Source: Legionella_A sp963772805
Lineage (GTDB): Bacteria; Pseudomonadota; Gammaproteobacteria; Legionellales; Legionellaceae
Length of the DNA: 64,000 bases
NCBI GenBank assembly: GCA_963772805.1
Contig: CAVYYU010000008.1
Location: forward strand, 682,001-746,000
Direction of reading: 5' to 3'
A program made the translations under genes and the position numbers. Below, one piece after another: positions 23,951-32,841 of this stretch. A model generated the notes under the pieces. It was not told the DNA's origin, did not search any database, and worked only from the letters and a program-made list of their open reading frames with translations. How positions within the stretch are numbered: the first letter of the stretch is position 1; each line of letters opens with the position of its first letter.

Positions 23951-25220
23951 ACGAGTACAAGCGATACGTGGCATGAATGACGTATTGCCTGATGAATCGT
24001 TTGCATGGCGGCATATGGAACAATTATTTGTCCAATGTTTAGGGCAGTACGGCTATCAAGAAATTCGTTTTCCTGTATTGGAAAATACTCAATTGTTCAA
24101 GCGAACAATTGGTGAAGTGACCGATATCGTTGAAAAAGAAATGTACACTTTCAGCGACTTAAATGGTGACAGTCTTACCTTGCGACCCGAGGGCACTGCT
24201 GGATGTGTCCGTGCGTGTCTTGAGCATGGCCTGCTTTATAATCAGCAACAAAAACTTTGGTACTGTGGGCCAATGTTTCGCCATGAAAGACCGCAAAAAG
24301 GGCGCTATCGGCAATTCAATCAGTTTGGTGTGGAGGCATTTGGTATAGCAGGCACAGGAATTGAACTTGAGCTGATCGTAATATGCAAACGTATATGGGA
24401 AGTCTTAGGCGTTGGCAGTGCTGTTAGTCTACAAGTAAATACACTCGGTGAAATTGACGAGCGCCAAGCTTATAAAGGCGCTTTGATTGACTACTTGAAG
24501 CAACATTTTGATCACCTTGATGAGGATAGCAAGCGCCGTTTAGAACGAAACCCACTGCGTGTTTTAGACAGTAAAAATCCGAAGATGCAATCAATCATTG
24601 CCAACGCACCACAACTGATTGATGTAGTGAGCGATGAAAGCCGTAAACATTTTGATGATTTATGTGATGGTCTAACAGCATTGGGGATCCCATACACAGT
24701 CAATCCATTTTTAGTGCGTGGTTTGGATTATTATGGTCATACTGTATTTGAGTGGGTTACGGATAAGCTAGGCAGTCAAGCGACTGTTTGTGCTGGCGGA
24801 CGTTTTGATAAACTAGTTGAACAACTTGGTGGAAATCCGACGCCTGCAGTAGGTTTTGCTATGGGAATTGAGCGTTTACTGCTTCTGCGTGAAACTTTGT
24901 CAGTTAATCCTGTTATTGAAGAACCACCTGCTGTTTTCTTCATGGCTGTTGGAGATGAAGCATTAACCAGGGCGCTAGTTTTAGCAGAGTCATTACGTGA
25001 CAATAAACATCATTGGCGAATTATAGTGCATACAGCGGGAGGTAGCTTTAAAAGCCAGTTTAAAAAAGCAGATAAAAGTGGTGCGCGGTTAGCGTTGATT
25101 TTAGGTGACGAGGAAATTAGCCAAAACACGATCAGTGTTAAAAATTTGCTCCAGTCTGAAGATCAGAAAATAATTCCTCAGCATGAGTTGAATCAATATT
25201 TAGAAAACCATTTGCGTTGA
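23943..25220 (+). CDS. hisS: Histidine-tRNA ligase
   Basis: This class II aminoacyl-tRNA synthetase charges tRNA-His. The product is 425 aa. Motif 1 lies near YGYQEIRFPVLENTQLF, motif 2 in LRPEGTAGCVRA and YCGPMFRHERPQKGRYRQF, the histidine-specific motif in LVRGLDYYGHTVFEWV, and motif 3 in PAVGFAMGIERLLLL. The GTG start overlaps the rodZ end. Confidence 0.97.
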   Translation: MSERVQAIRGMNDVLPDESFAWRHMEQLFVQCLGQYGYQEIRFPVLENTQLFKRTIGEVTDIVEKEMYTFSDLNGDSLTLRPEGTAGCVRACLEHGLLYNQQQKLWYCGPMFRHERPQKGRYRQFNQFGVEAFGIAGTGIELELIVICKRIWEVLGVGSAVSLQVNTLGEIDERQAYKGALIDYLKQHFDHLDEDSKRRLERNPLRVLDSKNPKMQSIIANAPQLIDVVSDESRKHFDDLCDGLTALGIPYTVNPFLVRGLDYYGHTVFEWVTDKLGSQATVCAGGRFDKLVEQLGGNPTPAVGFAMGIERLLLLRETLSVNPVIEEPPAVFFMAVGDEALTRALVLAESLRDNKHHWRIIVHTAGGSFKSQFKKADKSGARLALILGDEEISQNTISVKNLLQSEDQKIIPQHELNQYLENHLR

Positions 25221-25235
25221 GAGCAGGAGATATTT

Positions 25236-25910
25236 ATGTCGGTTTATATGACGGAACAAGAACAACTGGAAGCTATTAAAAAATGGTGGAAGCGCTACAG
25301 TAATGTAATAACAGTCACGGCGTCCATCCTATTATTGCTGATTGCAGGGTATCGATATTGGAATTGGCATCAAGAGAAGATTGGCCAAGAGGCATCCAAC
25401 GCCTATGAGCATCTCATGGTCGCATTCTCAAATAAGGATAATAAAGGTGTTCGAGCTTATGCTAATCAATTGATTAAAGAATACGATCAGACAATTTATG
25501 CCGATGCCGCTCGTTTAACGCTAGCAAAGCTAAATGTTTCACACTCAAAATATCAACAGGCAGAAGAGCAATTACACTATGTAGCTTCGCATTCAAAGAT
25601 GACTGCTTTTCAACAAATTGCAAAAATTCGGATGGCACGTTTACTTGTCGCTGACAAATCGTTTGATAAAGCGTTGGTTGTGCTGAGTCAAGTTGACGAC
25701 AAAGCCTATCTCTCCGTAATTGATGAGATAAAAGGAGACATCTTCGCGGCAACAGGACAATATCCGCAAGCGATGGCATCTTACCGCAAAGCGATAGTAG
25801 AAGTGCAAAAAAAGGGTATTGGTAATCTGTTTTTAGAAATGAAAACAAATGAATTGGCAGCACTTACCCAGTCGATGAGTACTGGTAACGCTGTCATGGA
25901 TGCTGCTTGA
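25236..25910 (+). CDS. yfgM: YfgM-like membrane-anchored tetratricopeptide protein
   Basis: The product is 224 aa. It has a short cytoplasmic start (EQEQLEAIKKWWKRYSN), one membrane helix (VITVTASILLLLIAGYRYW, residues 23-41) and a periplasmic part with TPR-like helices (FSNKDNKGVRAYANQLIKEY, YPQAMASYRKAIVEVQKKG). In E. coli YfgM works with the SecYEG-associated chaperone PpiD. AGGAG lies 8 bases before the ATG. Its place between hisS and bamB is the conserved one. Confidence 0.88.
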   Translation: MSVYMTEQEQLEAIKKWWKRYSNVITVTASILLLLIAGYRYWNWHQEKIGQEASNAYEHLMVAFSNKDNKGVRAYANQLIKEYDQTIYADAARLTLAKLNVSHSKYQQAEEQLHYVASHSKMTAFQQIAKIRMARLLVADKSFDKALVVLSQVDDKAYLSVIDEIKGDIFAATGQYPQAMASYRKAIVEVQKKGIGNLFLEMKTNELAALTQSMSTGNAVMDAA

Positions 25911-25928
25911 ATTTAATATTGAGGTTTT

Positions 25929-27092
25929 ATGATTTTAAGAAATAAAAAACTTGCCATTTTAGGGCTCTGTACTTTATTGCAGGCATGCGCTCAAGTTGAT
26001 GATTACATGCTGGGTAAGGATAATACAGCAAAACCTACAGCCCTTGAGGAATTCAAACCAAAAATGAATCTGGTTCAGGATTGGTCAGTTCCAATTGGTA
26101 AATCAAAGCAAACCAGTGCATATCTGAAATTAAAACCGGTAATACAGAATAATGTCGTCTATACGGCTGATACTACTGGTATGGTTCAAGCTGTTGATAA
26201 AAATACCGGTAAGGTTGCATGGTCGAAGCAATTGAAGCAGGGTGTAATAAGTGGGCCTACGGTCGCACAAGGATATATTGCCTTAGGCACCAATGCGTCG
26301 ACCATTGTACTACTGAGTCAGACTGACGGCCATGAAGTATGGCAGGCAAAAACCTCAGGGGAGGCTTTATCAAAGCCCATTATTGCTAACCGTAAAGTAA
26401 TCGCCAAAACCATCGATGGTAATTTATATGCGTTTGATTTGGCCAAAGGAGAAAAGCTTTGGGTAGTTGACCACGGTGCACCCGGTTTGAGTTTAAAAGC
26501 AAGTTCATCACCAGTCATTTTTGATAAACTGGCACTCGTTGGGTTTTCAGATGGAAAGTTGGATGCCGTTGAGCTGCAGTCAGGAAGTACGGTTTGGCAG
26601 CGCAGTATTGCTTATGCAAGTGGTTCAAGCGATATAGAGCGGTTGGTTGATATTGATGCTGATCCGATTGTACGGGGTGATGTGGTTTATTTGGCAAGTT
26701 ATCAAGGTTTCATCGGTGCCCTATCACTGCAGAATGGTGAATTTAAATGGAAAAAACCGGCATCAACCTATAAAAACCTTGCAATCGACGCTACAACGCT
26801 TTATATGACAGACAGTGATGATGTTGTTTGGGCACTTGACCGACAAAACGGACAAGTCAAATGGAAGCAGTTATCATTAAAAGCGCGTGGTTTAACCGAG
26901 CCTGTTCTCATGAATAATCGTTTGGTTGTCGGTGATAAAACCGGCTACTTGCATGTACTTTCTACCCAAAATGGTGAATTATTATCGCGAGCACAAGCTA
27001 GCGGCGCCATTGATATCGCCCCTGCTGTTTCCGGTAATAGTGTTTATGTGATGACCGCAAATGGCAAATTAAATCGTTTTTCAGTGAGCTAA
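25929..27092 (+). CDS. bamB: Outer membrane protein assembly factor BamB
   Basis: BamB is the beta-propeller lipoprotein of the BAM complex that inserts outer-membrane proteins. The 387-aa product begins with a lipoprotein signal (LAILGLCTLLQAC, lipobox Cys at about residue 20) and has PQQ-like blade motifs such as VQAVDKNTGKVAWSKQL, LYAFDLAKGEKLWVVD, IGALSLQNGEFKWKKP and VWALDRQNGQVKWKQL. GAGG precedes the ATG. Der follows after 7 bases. Confidence 0.95.
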   Translation: MILRNKKLAILGLCTLLQACAQVDDYMLGKDNTAKPTALEEFKPKMNLVQDWSVPIGKSKQTSAYLKLKPVIQNNVVYTADTTGMVQAVDKNTGKVAWSKQLKQGVISGPTVAQGYIALGTNASTIVLLSQTDGHEVWQAKTSGEALSKPIIANRKVIAKTIDGNLYAFDLAKGEKLWVVDHGAPGLSLKASSSPVIFDKLALVGFSDGKLDAVELQSGSTVWQRSIAYASGSSDIERLVDIDADPIVRGDVVYLASYQGFIGALSLQNGEFKWKKPASTYKNLAIDATTLYMTDSDDVVWALDRQNGQVKWKQLSLKARGLTEPVLMNNRLVVGDKTGYLHVLSTQNGELLSRAQASGAIDIAPAVSGNSVYVMTANGKLNRFSVS

Positions 27093-27099
27093 TATTCTA

Positions 27100-28515
27100 A
27101 TGATACCTGTTATTGCCCTGGTAGGGCGCCCTAATGTGGGTAAATCGACCCTGTTCAATCGTTTAACCCACACGCAAGATGCGTTGGTCGCTGACTTCCC
27201 AGGTCTGACTCGTGACCGACAGTATGGGGATGCTAAGTTTGAAAACAAACCCTTCATCGTTGTCGACACGGGCGGTATGGGGGTTGATGATATTGCTGTC
27301 GATGCCCTTATGTCAAAGCAGTCTGAGTTTGCGCTCAATGAGGCGGACTTTGTCTTTTTCCTGGTTGATGGGCGGGCAGGTCTGACACCAGTAGACTTAA
27401 ACATTGCATTGAAGCTTCGAAAAACCAGTAAACCAGTTTATTTGATTGTTAATAAAACTGAAGGTCTTGATGATGAGATCGCCAATGCTGATTTTCTATC
27501 ATTGGGTTTTGCTGATGTTTATGCAATATCAGCAGCGCATGGGCGTGGTATTAATCCACTGTTGCAGAGCATAACCGCAACGTTTCCGCCGGCAGAAGAG
27601 TCCAGCTTTGAAGATGACATCATTAAAATTGCCTTTGTTGGCCGTCCTAACGTAGGTAAATCGACACTTATTAACCGCATTTTGGGTGAAGAGCGCGTTG
27701 TAGTCTATGACTTGCCTGGCACAACACGAGATAGCATTGCAATTCCCTTTGAGCGGGATGAGCAAAACTATATGCTGATTGATACTGCCGGAATACGAAG
27801 GCGCTCACGTGTTGATGAAAAAATAGAAAAGTTCTCTATTATCAAAACGTTGCAATCAATTAAAGAGTCCCACGTTTGCTTGATGCTGTTTGATGCAAGT
27901 GAAGGGTTAACAGAACAAGACATGCATTTACTGGGTTATATTATTGAAGCTGGAAAAGCACTGGTTGTCGCTGTTAATAAATGGGATGGCCTTGATGAAT
28001 ATACTAAAGAGCAAGTCCGCCAGGAGATTGATAGGCGGCTGCACTTTGTAAATTTTGCAAAAATAAGATTCATCTCTGCGTTACATGGTAGCGGTGTGGG
28101 ATCGCTCTTTAAAGATATCAATCAGGCTTATGCTTCCGCCATACAACGCTTTTCAACGCCGATGTTGACCCGCTTAATGCAGGATCTGACCACGAAGCAT
28201 ACACCGCCACTCGTGAATGGTCGACGCATTAAACTGCGGTATGCGCATGCTGGGGGACATAATCCTCCTGTGATCGTCATACACGGAAATCAGCTCGATT
28301 CGTTGCCCAATAGTTATAAACGCTATTTAGCTAAAAGTTTTACAGAACATCTCAATCTTGTAGGAACACCTTTAAAGTTAGAGTTTAAAAGCAGTGAAAA
28401 CCCGTTTAAAGATAAGAAAAACAAACTTAATGCTCGCCAAATCAAACACAAACAAAGGATGATGAAGCATTATAAAAAAGATAAAAAAGATAAAAAAGAT
28501 AAAAAAGATAAATAA
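27100..28515 (+). CDS. der: Ribosome biogenesis GTPase Der (EngA)
   Basis: Der is the double-GTPase needed for maturation of the 50S subunit. The 471-aa product has two G domains: the first with GRPNVGKSTLFNRL (about 8-21) and DTGGM, the second with GRPNVGKSTLINRI (about 180-193), DTAGIRRRSRVDEKIEKFS and NKWDG. A KH-like C-terminal domain follows (LKFEFKSSENPFK region). The last 15 residues are a Lys-Asp repeat (KKDKKDKKDKKDK) encoded by a 9-bp DNA repeat, an unusual tail for Der. Confidence 0.97.
   Translation: MIPVIALVGRPNVGKSTLFNRLTHTQDALVADFPGLTRDRQYGDAKFENKPFIVVDTGGMGVDDIAVDALMSKQSEFALNEADFVFFLVDGRAGLTPVDLNIALKLRKTSKPVYLIVNKTEGLDDEIANADFLSLGFADVYAISAAHGRGINPLLQSITATFPPAEESSFEDDIIKIAFVGRPNVGKSTLINRILGEERVVVYDLPGTTRDSIAIPFERDEQNYMLIDTAGIRRRSRVDEKIEKFSIIKTLQSIKESHVCLMLFDASEGLTEQDMHLLGYIIEAGKALVVAVNKWDGLDEYTKEQVRQEIDRRLHFVNFAKIRFISALHGSGVGSLFKDINQAYASAIQRFSTPMLTRLMQDLTTKHTPPLVNGRRIKLRYAHAGGHNPPVIVIHGNQLDSLPNSYKRYLAKSFTEHLNLVGTPLKLEFKSSENPFKDKKNKLNARQIKHKQRMMKHYKKDKKDKKDKKDK
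28474..28509 (+). repeat. 9-bp tandem repeat (AAAAAAGAT x4) at the 3' end of der
   Basis: Four perfect copies encode the Lys-Lys-Asp tail of Der. Copy-number change keeps the frame. Confidence 0.9.
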
Positions 28516-28590
28516 GGACTGATTGATTTTTATGACTAATATAATTAATCTCGGTTAAAGAACGGGTTCTTTCTAAAGGAGTAGAAAACT

Positions 28591-29916
28591 ATGACCATGT
28601 TAAATTTTAAATCACCAATTTTATTGTTTATAAATGTATCATTAACAACAGGAATGTTGCATGCCGGTATTCAAACGAGATCGAATGTCCACGCGCCGAT
28701 AGGAACCAGTTATTTAAGCCTGGCAGTCCCTGGAGCCAAACCCGGTGGTCATTGTTTTGCAAATTGCGGGATCAGTTTTTCTGCTGGTGGTACCGGTTCG
28801 GTGACTATTATGAATAATTCGGGGGTTGGTGCGAATAATGTTACCCCCAAAATACCCGCCGGCAGCGGCATCACCGTGCAAAGCAATCCTTGTTATCCAA
28901 TAATAGCTCCCCATACCAGTTGTACTATTACCTTCACTGCAACGAGCGCGGAAGGACCAACCAATATTCCAATTTGGGGTGATAATACCAATAATGGCTT
29001 ATCGGTTGATATTACTGTCACGGCGTCTGCGACAACTTTCAGTGTGGCTCCAGCTACTTTGGTTGTAGCGACCCAAGGTATATTTACTGCCGCATCAGGT
29101 GCTGGAATCGCTGTATCTAAGGCCAGATCACTTACTATAACTAACACGGGAGCTTCAACAGCAAACAATGTTACTTACTCAATATCTCCAGCCTTACCAA
29201 CAGGCACAACCATTACACCTGCAAGCTGTAGTAGTATAGCCGCTGGTGGTACCTGTATATTAACAATAACACCAGGCACAACTCCGAGTGGTGCAGCAAA
29301 CGCGGCACCAACAATTAGTGTACTGACTATTACGGGCACAGCTACAACAGCTGGCATTATTGTGCTTACTTATGGTAATCGTTTTCAAAATGGTTTTGTC
29401 TTTGCAATTGATGATAGCACGGCAATTACCGGAAGTGTCGGTGGGAAAGTCGCGTCACTTGCTGATGAGGCGGCTCCAGGTACTACTTACTGGAGCACTG
29501 ATGCTGGCGGCTTACCTGTAGCTGATGACATTGTTGCGGCAGAAGACAACAATAATGGAGCCGCTAATACTACAGCAATCGTCGCTTTTTATCCGGGAGT
29601 TAACCCCGCATTTTATGCTGCCGGAATTTGCAATAATATAGCTTGGTATCTACCCGCGGCTTGTGAGATGGGGTATGGCGTACCATTCCCTATTTGTGGT
29701 ACTGCAGCCGCACCTTCACTGCAGAACATGATGTCGAATTTAGTTGACAATGGTGGAATCGGGGGATTGAGCGCAAGCCCATATTGGAGCTCTACCCAAA
29801 CGAGCCTAACGGGAGGGACTCAGGCAATTTACCTTGATTTCACACCCGCCAGCACTCTTGCGCGAACTTTCAAGATGACTCAGTACGCTGTTCGTTGTGT
29901 TCGTGCCATTACCTAA
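28591..29916 (+). CDS. Secreted surface-type protein with Lcl/DUF1566-like C-terminal domain
   Basis: The product is 441 aa. Residues 1-25 resemble a signal peptide (ILLFINVSLTTGMLHAG). Two Thr/Gly/Ala-rich beta-sandwich segments follow (about 60-145 and 150-255), each with a Cys pair and ending in ITVTASATT or LTITGTATT; they resemble choice-of-anchor or DUF11-like modules of cell-surface proteins. From about 265 the sequence (YGNRFQNGFVFAIDD, WYLPAACEMGYGV, LVDNGGIGGL, SPYWSSTQT, AVRCVRAIT) matches the DUF1566/Lcl C-terminal pattern found in Legionella surface proteins. AAAGGAG lies 10 bases before the ATG. Function is probably adhesion or surface binding, by inference. Confidence 0.75.
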   Translation: MTMLNFKSPILLFINVSLTTGMLHAGIQTRSNVHAPIGTSYLSLAVPGAKPGGHCFANCGISFSAGGTGSVTIMNNSGVGANNVTPKIPAGSGITVQSNPCYPIIAPHTSCTITFTATSAEGPTNIPIWGDNTNNGLSVDITVTASATTFSVAPATLVVATQGIFTAASGAGIAVSKARSLTITNTGASTANNVTYSISPALPTGTTITPASCSSIAAGGTCILTITPGTTPSGAANAAPTISVLTITGTATTAGIIVLTYGNRFQNGFVFAIDDSTAITGSVGGKVASLADEAAPGTTYWSTDAGGLPVADDIVAAEDNNNGAANTTAIVAFYPGVNPAFYAAGICNNIAWYLPAACEMGYGVPFPICGTAAAPSLQNMMSNLVDNGGIGGLSASPYWSSTQTSLTGGTQAIYLDFTPASTLARTFKMTQYAVRCVRAIT

Positions 29917-29934
29917 CCAAATCGATAGAGAGTG

Positions 29935-29962
29935 AGAGGTTCGACTTGAAAGTTGAGCCTCT
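29935..29962 (+). terminator. Terminator-like hairpin after the surface protein gene
   Basis: AGAGGTTCGACTT pairs with AAGTTGAGCCTCT (13 pairs, two of them G-T) around a 2-base loop, 18 bp past the stop. No strong T run follows. Confidence 0.55.
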
Positions 29963-30023
29963 ATCATACAAGGCACAGTTTATAACCATGCACTTTTATG
30001 CGATTGCATCATATTGATGATCC

Positions 30024-30110
30024 CTAGTTTAAAACAAACAATGCAACACTAATGACCACGATAGTAATAATCACTAAATATTTATGTTTAAACGAGTTAT
30101 CTGGTTTCAT
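30024..30110 (-). CDS. Candidate 28-aa single-pass membrane peptide
   Basis: On the minus strand an ATG at 30110, with TTTGGAG 7 bases upstream, opens a frame of 28 codons: a short charged N-terminus (MKPDNSFKHKY) followed by a purely hydrophobic helix (LVIITIVVISVALFVLN) and a TAG stop. The shape is that of small bitopic membrane peptides that modulate larger membrane complexes. It lies alone in the 360-bp gap 29917-30276. The clean ribosome binding site and charge asymmetry support it, but there is no homology evidence. Confidence 0.45.
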   Translation of the reverse strand: MKPDNSFKHKYLVIITIVVISVALFVLN

Positions 30111-30276
30111 TATGATGCTCCAAATCGGTTAGGATTTTTTCAAAGTCACTAACATTTAATGGTATGACTTAATTTTAATGTTAGCCAGTGTTTATTTAAA
30201 CTGGGATTACTACTCATTACATTGAAGCCCTATGAATGTTACATTGCATAAATAACTTCAGGTTTTAGGCATCTAT

Positions 30277-30978
30277 ATGTTTGCAAAACCAAGCTATTTT
30301 AGCGCTCTATTTTTCTTTTATAAATTGGCCTCAGCAGCAACCTTTGTCATTCCCGCGGATGGTAGTGTGGTGGGCGAGGTGCAATATATCAATGCCGATG
30401 TGGGTGAAACATTGGGAGATGTAGGGATTCGTTATGGTATAGGTTATTACGAAATGACCCGAGCAAATCCACAGGTTGATCCTGTTATACCTCTACCCAT
30501 GAGAGCATCTATTCTAATCCCCTCGCGCTTTAAGTTGCCACAGGGGCCTCATCGTGGGATTGTCATTAATTTGGCTGAATACCGTCTCTATTATTTCCCT
30601 GAAAATGATAATGTGGTGATGACCTATCCTGTGGGGGTAGGGCGCAAGGGATGGAATACACCACTCGGGGTTACCACAGTCATTGCTAAAGAACGTGATC
30701 CGGTTTGGCGGCCTACGGCCAAGTTACAGGCTGAGGGGGCTAAACATGGTCAGATAGTCCCTGAGGCATTCCCCGGTGGGTCAGGCAACCCGCTTGGCAG
30801 ATATGTGATGCGTTTGGGGTGGCCTACCTACTTGATCCATGGGACGAATCGCACGGATAGTATAGGCATGCGGGTAAGTGCTGGCTGTGTAAGGATGCTT
30901 CCTGATGATATTGAATATTTATTTAATCGAGTACCTGTCGGCACATCAGTGAGGATTGTTAATCAGCCGTTGAAATGA
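30277..30978 (+). CDS. L,D-transpeptidase (YkuD family) with LysM-like N-terminus
   Basis: The product is 233 aa and cross-links or tailors peptidoglycan in the periplasm. It begins with a signal peptide (ALFFFYKLASAA), then a LysM-like module (YINADVGETLGDVGIRYGIG, ANPQVDP), then the YkuD catalytic domain (about 95-228): VINLAEYRLYYFPE, YPVGVGRKGWNTPLG, and the active site THLIHGTN-like YLIHGTNRTDSIGMRVSAGC with the catalytic Cys in SAGCVRM. It resembles the ErfK/YbiS group and EnhA-like proteins of Legionella. Its 3' end overlaps the convergent PAP2 gene by 33 bp. Confidence 0.92.
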   Translation: MFAKPSYFSALFFFYKLASAATFVIPADGSVVGEVQYINADVGETLGDVGIRYGIGYYEMTRANPQVDPVIPLPMRASILIPSRFKLPQGPHRGIVINLAEYRLYYFPENDNVVMTYPVGVGRKGWNTPLGVTTVIAKERDPVWRPTAKLQAEGAKHGQIVPEAFPGGSGNPLGRYVMRLGWPTYLIHGTNRTDSIGMRVSAGCVRMLPDDIEYLFNRVPVGTSVRIVNQPLK

Positions 30979-31863
30979 TGGTTTTCCGTCTACGCGTTCA
31001 TGGAAGAAATGATGCAAACCATGGGCCATAGCGATAATGACCAGACTTCCTAAAATATCGATGGGATAATGCCAACCCAATAACACGCAGGATGCAACCA
31101 ACAGGATATTTACTGGAAGCAAGATACCGAACGCGATAGGCCATCCTCGAACCAAATAAAGCCCGAACCATGCCCATACCACGTGAAATGAAGGGAGTGC
31201 GATCATGCCACCCTCAATCGTTGATGGTTGAATGTAATGATGTAATTGCTGGAATTTAAGACCCGTTGCTCGTTGAGCTTCGCTAAAAAAAGAGCTATCA
31301 ATTACGCTTGCCGGTGCGGTAGTTGGGAAAAAATAGTAAAAAGTAAATCCTATCAACGCGCTGGAAAGGAGCAGGAAATAATACTCCCGAACCAGATTAA
31401 ATCGCTTGGCTGCAATCACCAGCAATGGGAGATAACACATCTGCAGTGGCAGGGTATCATAAATTCTTGCGAGCAATGGTGTGAAGACAGGGTGACTGTT
31501 AGTCCAGGCGACAATTGACTTCATGTTGAGATGAAACAGAGACTCGAAAGCCACGATATGATGATCAATAACAGGAAACGGTGTGTATTGCATAGCATTG
31601 GTAGCGACAGCGATGACCGTCATGACTAAAAAAAAATAGAGCGCTTCTTTAAGCATAAGTGTCAGTTGATTTACTCGCCCGAATTGCAGGGTAAAGCCGC
31701 TATACATCAGCACCAGGCTGAACAACATGAGATATCCTTCGTGAGGGAAGTAATTATTTCCAGGATACTGATAAAAGAGTGAATTGATTGAAAGAGCGAC
31801 TATAGACAGAAGGACTACAGCGATCGCTGCATAAAAATTACAAGATGTGATTTTTGTTTGCAT
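30946..31863 (-). CDS. PAP2-family membrane protein (Aur1/inositol phosphorylceramide synthase-like)
   Basis: The product is 305 aa with about seven hydrophobic segments. The PAP2 motifs are ALPSFHVVWAW (residues about 222-232) and GWHYPIDILGSLVI, carrying the two catalytic histidines; the preceding FYYFFPTTAPASV fits the AUR1-like branch. Such enzymes remove or transfer lipid head-group phosphates in the inner membrane. It lies 9 bases downstream of the csrA-like gene, so the two form an operon. The substrate is unknown. Confidence 0.85.
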   Translation of the reverse strand: MQTKITSCNFYAAIAVVLLSIVALSINSLFYQYPGNNYFPHEGYLMLFSLVLMYSGFTLQFGRVNQLTLMLKEALYFFLVMTVIAVATNAMQYTPFPVIDHHIVAFESLFHLNMKSIVAWTNSHPVFTPLLARIYDTLPLQMCYLPLLVIAAKRFNLVREYYFLLLSSALIGFTFYYFFPTTAPASVIDSSFFSEAQRATGLKFQQLHHYIQPSTIEGGMIALPSFHVVWAWFGLYLVRGWPIAFGILLPVNILLVASCVLLGWHYPIDILGSLVIIAMAHGLHHFFHERVDGKPSFQRLINNPH

Positions 31864-31872
31864 TGAGCCAAG

Positions 31873-32064
31873 CTATTCAATGGCTGCTTGTTTTTGTTTA
31901 ATTGCGTGGTAAATCTCTTCGCGATGGACATTTATCGAGCGTGACGCTTCTACACCAAATTTAATATTACCATGTTCCTGTGTTTTGAAAGCGATTAACC
32001 GTATGATTTCACCTCCATAATTTATGATGAGGGGTTCTTCAAAGGGAATTGAGATGATGTTCAT
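31873..32064 (-). CDS. Divergent CsrA-family RNA-binding regulator
   Basis: The product is 63 aa, the length of CsrA. The C-terminal half NIKFGVEASRSINVHREEIY matches the CsrA consensus (IGVxAPxxVxVHREEIY) including the Arg of VHREE that contacts GGA sites. The first strand is unusual: MNIISIPFEEPLIINYGGEI replaces the MLxLxRRxGExIxIG start, so the conserved Arg-Arg/Lys and Gly-Glu of strand 1 are lost. It is therefore a paralogue, not the canonical CsrA. AAGG lies 9 bases upstream. It precedes the PAP2 gene. Confidence 0.82.
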   Translation of the reverse strand: MNIISIPFEEPLIINYGGEIIRLIAFKTQEHGNIKFGVEASRSINVHREEIYHAIKQKQAAIE

Positions 32065-32157
32065 GGAAAAACCTTCTTATTTTTTAAGATGTTATAGCTT
32101 ATCATGACTTTAATTGCAAATAGATAGCCTCTAAAAAAAGTAATGTAAATCAAAGAA

Positions 32158-32186
32158 TTGCTCATCGAGAGTAAATTTGTTATGAT
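32158..32186 (+). promoter_or_regulatory. Sigma-70 promoter of the rpsF operon
   Basis: TTGCTC (32158-32163), a 17-bp spacer and TATGAT (32181-32186) lie 72 bp before rpsF. Confidence 0.65.
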
Positions 32187-32258
32187 TGCACGTTTTTTAA
32201 AAACCTTGCCTTACTACGAAACTTAATTCGAGAAGGCTTTAATCCACAAGGAGATATC

Positions 32259-32597
32259 ATGAGACATTATGAAATTGTGTTTCTGGTGCACCCTGATCAA
32301 AGCGAACAAGTACCAGCAATGGTTGAGCGCTATGAAGGGATCATCACGAAGCAAGAAGGTACAATCCATCGCAAAGAAGATTGGGGACGCAGACAACTGG
32401 CCTATCCAATTAACAATGTTCACAAGGCTCACTATATTCTGTTGAATGTTGAGTGTAATCAAATCGCTCTTGAAGAATTAAAAACTGCGTTTAAATTTAA
32501 TGATGCAATTCTGAGGAATTTGATTATTAAAAAGAAGCATGCGATTACTCACGAATCGATCATGATGAAGAAAGAAAAAGAAACTCGGGCAGCTTAA
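32259..32597 (+). CDS. rpsF: 30S ribosomal protein S6
   Basis: S6 binds 16S rRNA together with S18 in the platform of the small subunit. The 112-aa product starts MRHYEIVFLVHPDQSEQVPA and contains KEDWGRRQLAYPINNVHKAHY, the family core. AAGGAG lies 5 bases before the ATG. First gene of rpsF-rpsR-DUF2232-rplI. Confidence 0.98.
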   Translation: MRHYEIVFLVHPDQSEQVPAMVERYEGIITKQEGTIHRKEDWGRRQLAYPINNVHKAHYILLNVECNQIALEELKTAFKFNDAILRNLIIKKKHAITHESIMMKKEKETRAA

Positions 32598-32610
32598 GAG
32601 GAGAGATTTG

Positions 32611-32838
32611 ATGTCAGCATATTTTCGCCGAAAAAAAATGAATCGTTTCACCGCTGAAGAAGCCAATGAAATTGATTACAAAGATACTAATACATTAAAA
32701 AACTACATCAGCGAAACAGGTAAGATCGTACCTAGTCGAATTACTGGTGTACAAGCGCGTTTCCAACGTCAATTGGCCACAGACATTAAACATGCAAGGT
32801 TTCTTGGTTTGATGCCATATTGTGATAGCCATCGATAA
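32611..32838 (+). CDS. rpsR: 30S ribosomal protein S18
   Basis: The 75-aa product includes KDTNTLKNYISETGKIVPSR and ITGVQARFQRQLATDIKHAR, the S18 signature. The ATG at 32611 with GAGGAGA upstream is preferred to the TTG one codon earlier. The N-terminus MSAYFRRKKMNRF is basic as usual. Confidence 0.98.
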   Translation: MSAYFRRKKMNRFTAEEANEIDYKDTNTLKNYISETGKIVPSRITGVQARFQRQLATDIKHARFLGLMPYCDSHR

Positions 32839-32841
32839 ATA

